DNA of 64,000 nt. Source: Cladobotryum mycophilum. Taxonomy: Eukaryota; Ascomycota; Sordariomycetes; Hypocreales; Hypocreaceae. A model generated the notes under the pieces. It saw only the letters and a list, made by a program, of their open reading frames with translations. It did not search any database and had not been told where the DNA came from. The stretch spans positions 1,116,001 to 1,180,000 of the forward strand of contig JAVFKD010000002.1 of NCBI GenBank assembly GCA_036429605.1, written 5' to 3'. How positions within the stretch are numbered: the first letter of the stretch is position 1; each line of letters begins with the position of its first letter. A program made the position numbers and the translations under genes. Below are positions 61,874 to 64,000 of this stretch, piece by piece.

Positions 61874-61880
61874 TATATAA
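61874..61880 (+). promoter_or_regulatory. TATATAA box of the secreted protein gene
   Basis: TATATAA lies 159 bp upstream of the ATG at 62039 and is followed by a CT/CA-rich leader, a typical strong fungal promoter layout. Confidence 0.6.
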
Positions 61881-62038
61881 CTCCCTCGAGATTCCCTCGA
61901 CATATCCCCTTTTCTTTCCTCATCAACAGCAAGCTTCTCAGTTCACTCTCAAAACAACTCAGCTCTCAACTCTCCCAACAACCAAACAAAAACTTCTTCA
62001 CTTGACTTCACTTCCTCTTTTCAAACAAAACCGTCAAA

Positions 62039-62437
62039 ATGGTCTCCTTCTTCACCACCGTCACCACCATCGCCATGGCCCTCACTGCCACCGCCGCCCC
62101 TGCCGCCGCCCCCGCTCCTGCTCCCCAGGACGTCCAGGCCACCGGCTCACACTGGGGCTCCATGAGCTACTTCTACCCCGGCCTCGGCGCCTGCGGCCAG
62201 TGGAGCGGCAACAACGACTACATCGTCGCCGTCGGCGCCGGCCTCTTTGACCGCGAGCGCCCCTGTGGCCGCCGCCTGCGCGTCTACGGCCCCAACGGCC
62301 GCTCTGCCGACGTCACCGTCGTCGACCGCTGCGTCGGCTGCGGCGAGAACGACCTCGATCTCTCCCCCGCTGGCTTCCAGGCCGCCATCGGCAGCCTCGA
62401 CATTGGCCGCACCAACGCCAGCTGGGACTGGATCTAA
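62039..62437 (+). CDS. Secreted double-psi beta-barrel (RlpA/barwin-like) protein
   Basis: Single exon, 132 aa. The N-terminus is a signal peptide (about 1-20, ending in TATAAPAA) followed by a short Pro/Ala linker. The mature part carries the DPBB pattern: SYFYPGLGACGQWSGNND, IVAVGAGLFD, PCGRRLRVYG, VTVVDRCVGCGENDLDLSP and FQAAIGSLDIG. Four Cys probably form two disulfides. Codon use is strongly biased to C-ending codons, suggesting high expression. Related fungal proteins are small secreted cell-wall or plant-interaction proteins; expansin-like catalysis is not shown. Complete and unbroken. Confidence 0.9.
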   Translation: MVSFFTTVTTIAMALTATAAPAAAPAPAPQDVQATGSHWGSMSYFYPGLGACGQWSGNNDYIVAVGAGLFDRERPCGRRLRVYGPNGRSADVTVVDRCVGCGENDLDLSPAGFQAAIGSLDIGRTNASWDWI

Positions 62438-63324
62438 ATGGGCTTCCTACCTAGCCAAGGAGCCCCCTCCCCTTTTGGGAGGCTTCGTCTCACTTCGGTT
62501 TTTTGTGTACTCGGCTCATCTGTGATGGACGCCTGAGATTAGGGATTTAGGGATTTTTCTTCTTCACTTCGATGGACATATGAATTCGTTCTTTTTTTTT
62601 TTTTGATGATGGAGAGGTGATTTGAGAAGGGTTGGATTTTTTCAAGGATTGGTGCATTCAACTTTTGTATATAGTATATAGTCGACATTGTGCTCTGTCC
62701 ATAGATTCGAGGATGAGCTGTAAATAAATAAGTCTTCGACTTTTTAACCATTTGGTGTCCTGAGCTTGTGACTGCTTCAATTTGTCTCTAAAAAAAAACA
62801 TGACAGAAATAGTTACATTTGCCTACTATCTAGATACAATCTTTAGATCGGAGCTCCAACATTCTTCTGCCCAATGCATCTACATGAGTACGGTACAGTA
62901 CAGGAACCGATTATCTGCTCCGTCTCACCTCCGTGCAAGCCTTCCGTAGCCGGACAACCGAGTCCGGGAAAGAGTAGCCCCACCCGGAGCCGAGAGTCAT
63001 CGTAACATGACCAAAATGGGGCTTACACGTTGCTTGATGGAGAGGACTCGAGGGAGGGCTATTGGGGGAAAATAGACCCAAGTTGAATGCATGCTTCTTC
63101 AATGATTTCATAACAAACTTTGTATTTAGGAAAAAGCGTAGTATAATCGCACAGAGTTTGCGTGTAGCGCTGAGCTTATTGACATATTCATGGATGAACT
63201 CTTTCTATATTTTACTCCTTTGCGATTCAAACCCATTCTTCAACAAGAAGCACACAAAAGTCTAGATGACCAAGTTCAAACAAACTCATTTCAAGGAGAC
63301 CCCAACCAAACAAACAAACAAAAG
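62438..63324. other. Intergenic, no gene seen
   Basis: 3' UTR of the secreted protein (T-rich, with TATATAGTATATAG near 62670) and promoter of the next gene, whose leader has CAAACAAACAAACAAA just before the ATG. Confidence 0.45.
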
Positions 63325-63761
63325 ATGCATCTCTCTCAGTTACTACCATCCATCCTCCTGCTCGCTAGGCAAATCCTGGCAGCAGCAGTACACCCGGACG
63401 GCCCCCGTACGCAAACCACACCAAAAAGGTCCCCTACGATCCCGACGTGTCCGTCTTCAACTCGGACTGCCCGTGCATACGAGACCACAGCAAGTACTGC
63501 ACGTACGTCGAGCGCAGGCAGATCGTCGACAACACCTGCTACACCCTCCGGTTCAAGGCCAGCTCCATGAGGGTCCACGACCCGTCCCTCGGCGGGAGGC
63601 GGCACTTTCAGTGCGTGGGGTTCACGAGCAAAGGGTGCGAGGGGTTCATGGGGCCGAGCGTGTCCTTTGGGGGCAGCACCCGCTGCGAGGACCTGATGGA
63701 GGGCGTGCGGGCTTCCAAGGGCGTTTACAGGTCGTTTCTCTGCGTACACACGGATTGGTGA
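63325..63761 (+). CDS. Small secreted cysteine-rich protein
   Basis: 145 aa after bridging one frame break in the five-C run at 63402-63406; with one extra base the length is a multiple of three. Start: ATG 63325 opens MHLSQLLPSILLLARQILAAA, a signal peptide. The mature part has eight Cys, in CPC, YCTY, TCY, QCV, GCE, RCE and LCV contexts, plus a region reading VPYDPDVSVFNSD. I do not recognise the family; secreted size and Cys content fit effector-like or antimicrobial-like proteins, which is inference. It lies 0.9 kb from the secreted DPBB protein, on the same strand. Confidence 0.72.
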
Positions 63762-64000
63762 TGATATCAATGGGAGGCCCCCCCCTTCTCCCCATCATGG
63801 CCGGGCAAAAAAAAAGATTGCAATAAAACTACCTACCTAGGCAGCAATAGACTTGGTTGGATACGGAACAAGGGACAAGTTGATGGGAGCCAAGTCCCAC
63901 ACCCAAGACATGCACGTATGATGGAACAAGGGCGATACGGGCACACTCGGAGGTTCCATCAACAAGTTCCATCTTGTCTTGGACGATTAGAGCGTGGCAA
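63762..64000. other. Right-edge flank, no gene seen
   Basis: 3' flank of the small secreted protein. Repeated CAAGTTCC/CAAGTCCC-like words occur, with no supported feature. Confidence 0.4.

Overview
This is nuclear DNA of a filamentous ascomycete (Pezizomycotina). The evidence is short introns of about 46 to 87 nt with GTAAGT-type donors and CTAAC-type branch sites, several UstYa-type (DUF3328) genes, a full-length fungal ABC-C transporter and a Ran1/Ksp1-like kinase. Hypocreales is a guess from gene style, not shown.

Positions 1 to about 20300 hold the main find: a candidate biosynthetic cluster for a ribosomally made, post-translationally modified peptide (RiPP). At its centre, at 5405-5956, is a two-exon secreted precursor. 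Its second exon has no ATG, so simple ORF calling misses it. It carries nine tandem copies of a Kex2-bounded unit, KR-YLVRYP-EEE plus a variable tail. Around it lie three UstYa-like genes (1160-1909 minus, 2166-2911 plus, 3837-4772 minus), the start of a possible fourth running off the left edge (1-199 minus), a membrane acyltransferase (7507-8987), an unrecognised type II membrane protein with two HxxHC motifs (9907-10814), a GPH/SUT-like transporter (11265-13033) and an ABC-C exporter (15637-20306). A CCGG-T-CCGG motif recurs in the upstream regions of most of these genes and is much sparser elsewhere, suggesting one cluster regulator encoded outside the window. Inferred pathway: secretion, Kex2 cleavage, oxidative crosslinking of Tyr-containing cores by UstYa-like enzymes, possible acylation, then export. 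I see no tyrosinase, P450, peptidase or regulator gene in the window.

Positions 20789 to 35174 hold ordinary genes: a multi-AT-hook nuclear protein, two convergent methyltransferases, an AAA+ ATPase and an APH-like kinase-fold protein. Two large gene-poor tracts (35.2-48.2 kb and 49.8-59.3 kb) flank a Ran1/Ksp1-like Ser/Thr kinase. The right end has a GNAT acetyltransferase, a secreted double-psi beta-barrel protein and a small cysteine-rich secreted protein.

Caution for readers: nine genes can be read only if their coding sequence is one or two bases longer than given, and each break can be placed at or beside a mononucleotide run. I count eleven such losses and no gains. This looks like homopolymer under-calling in the assembly rather than nine decaying genes. 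One in-frame stop, in the gene at 1160-1909, is not explained this way.
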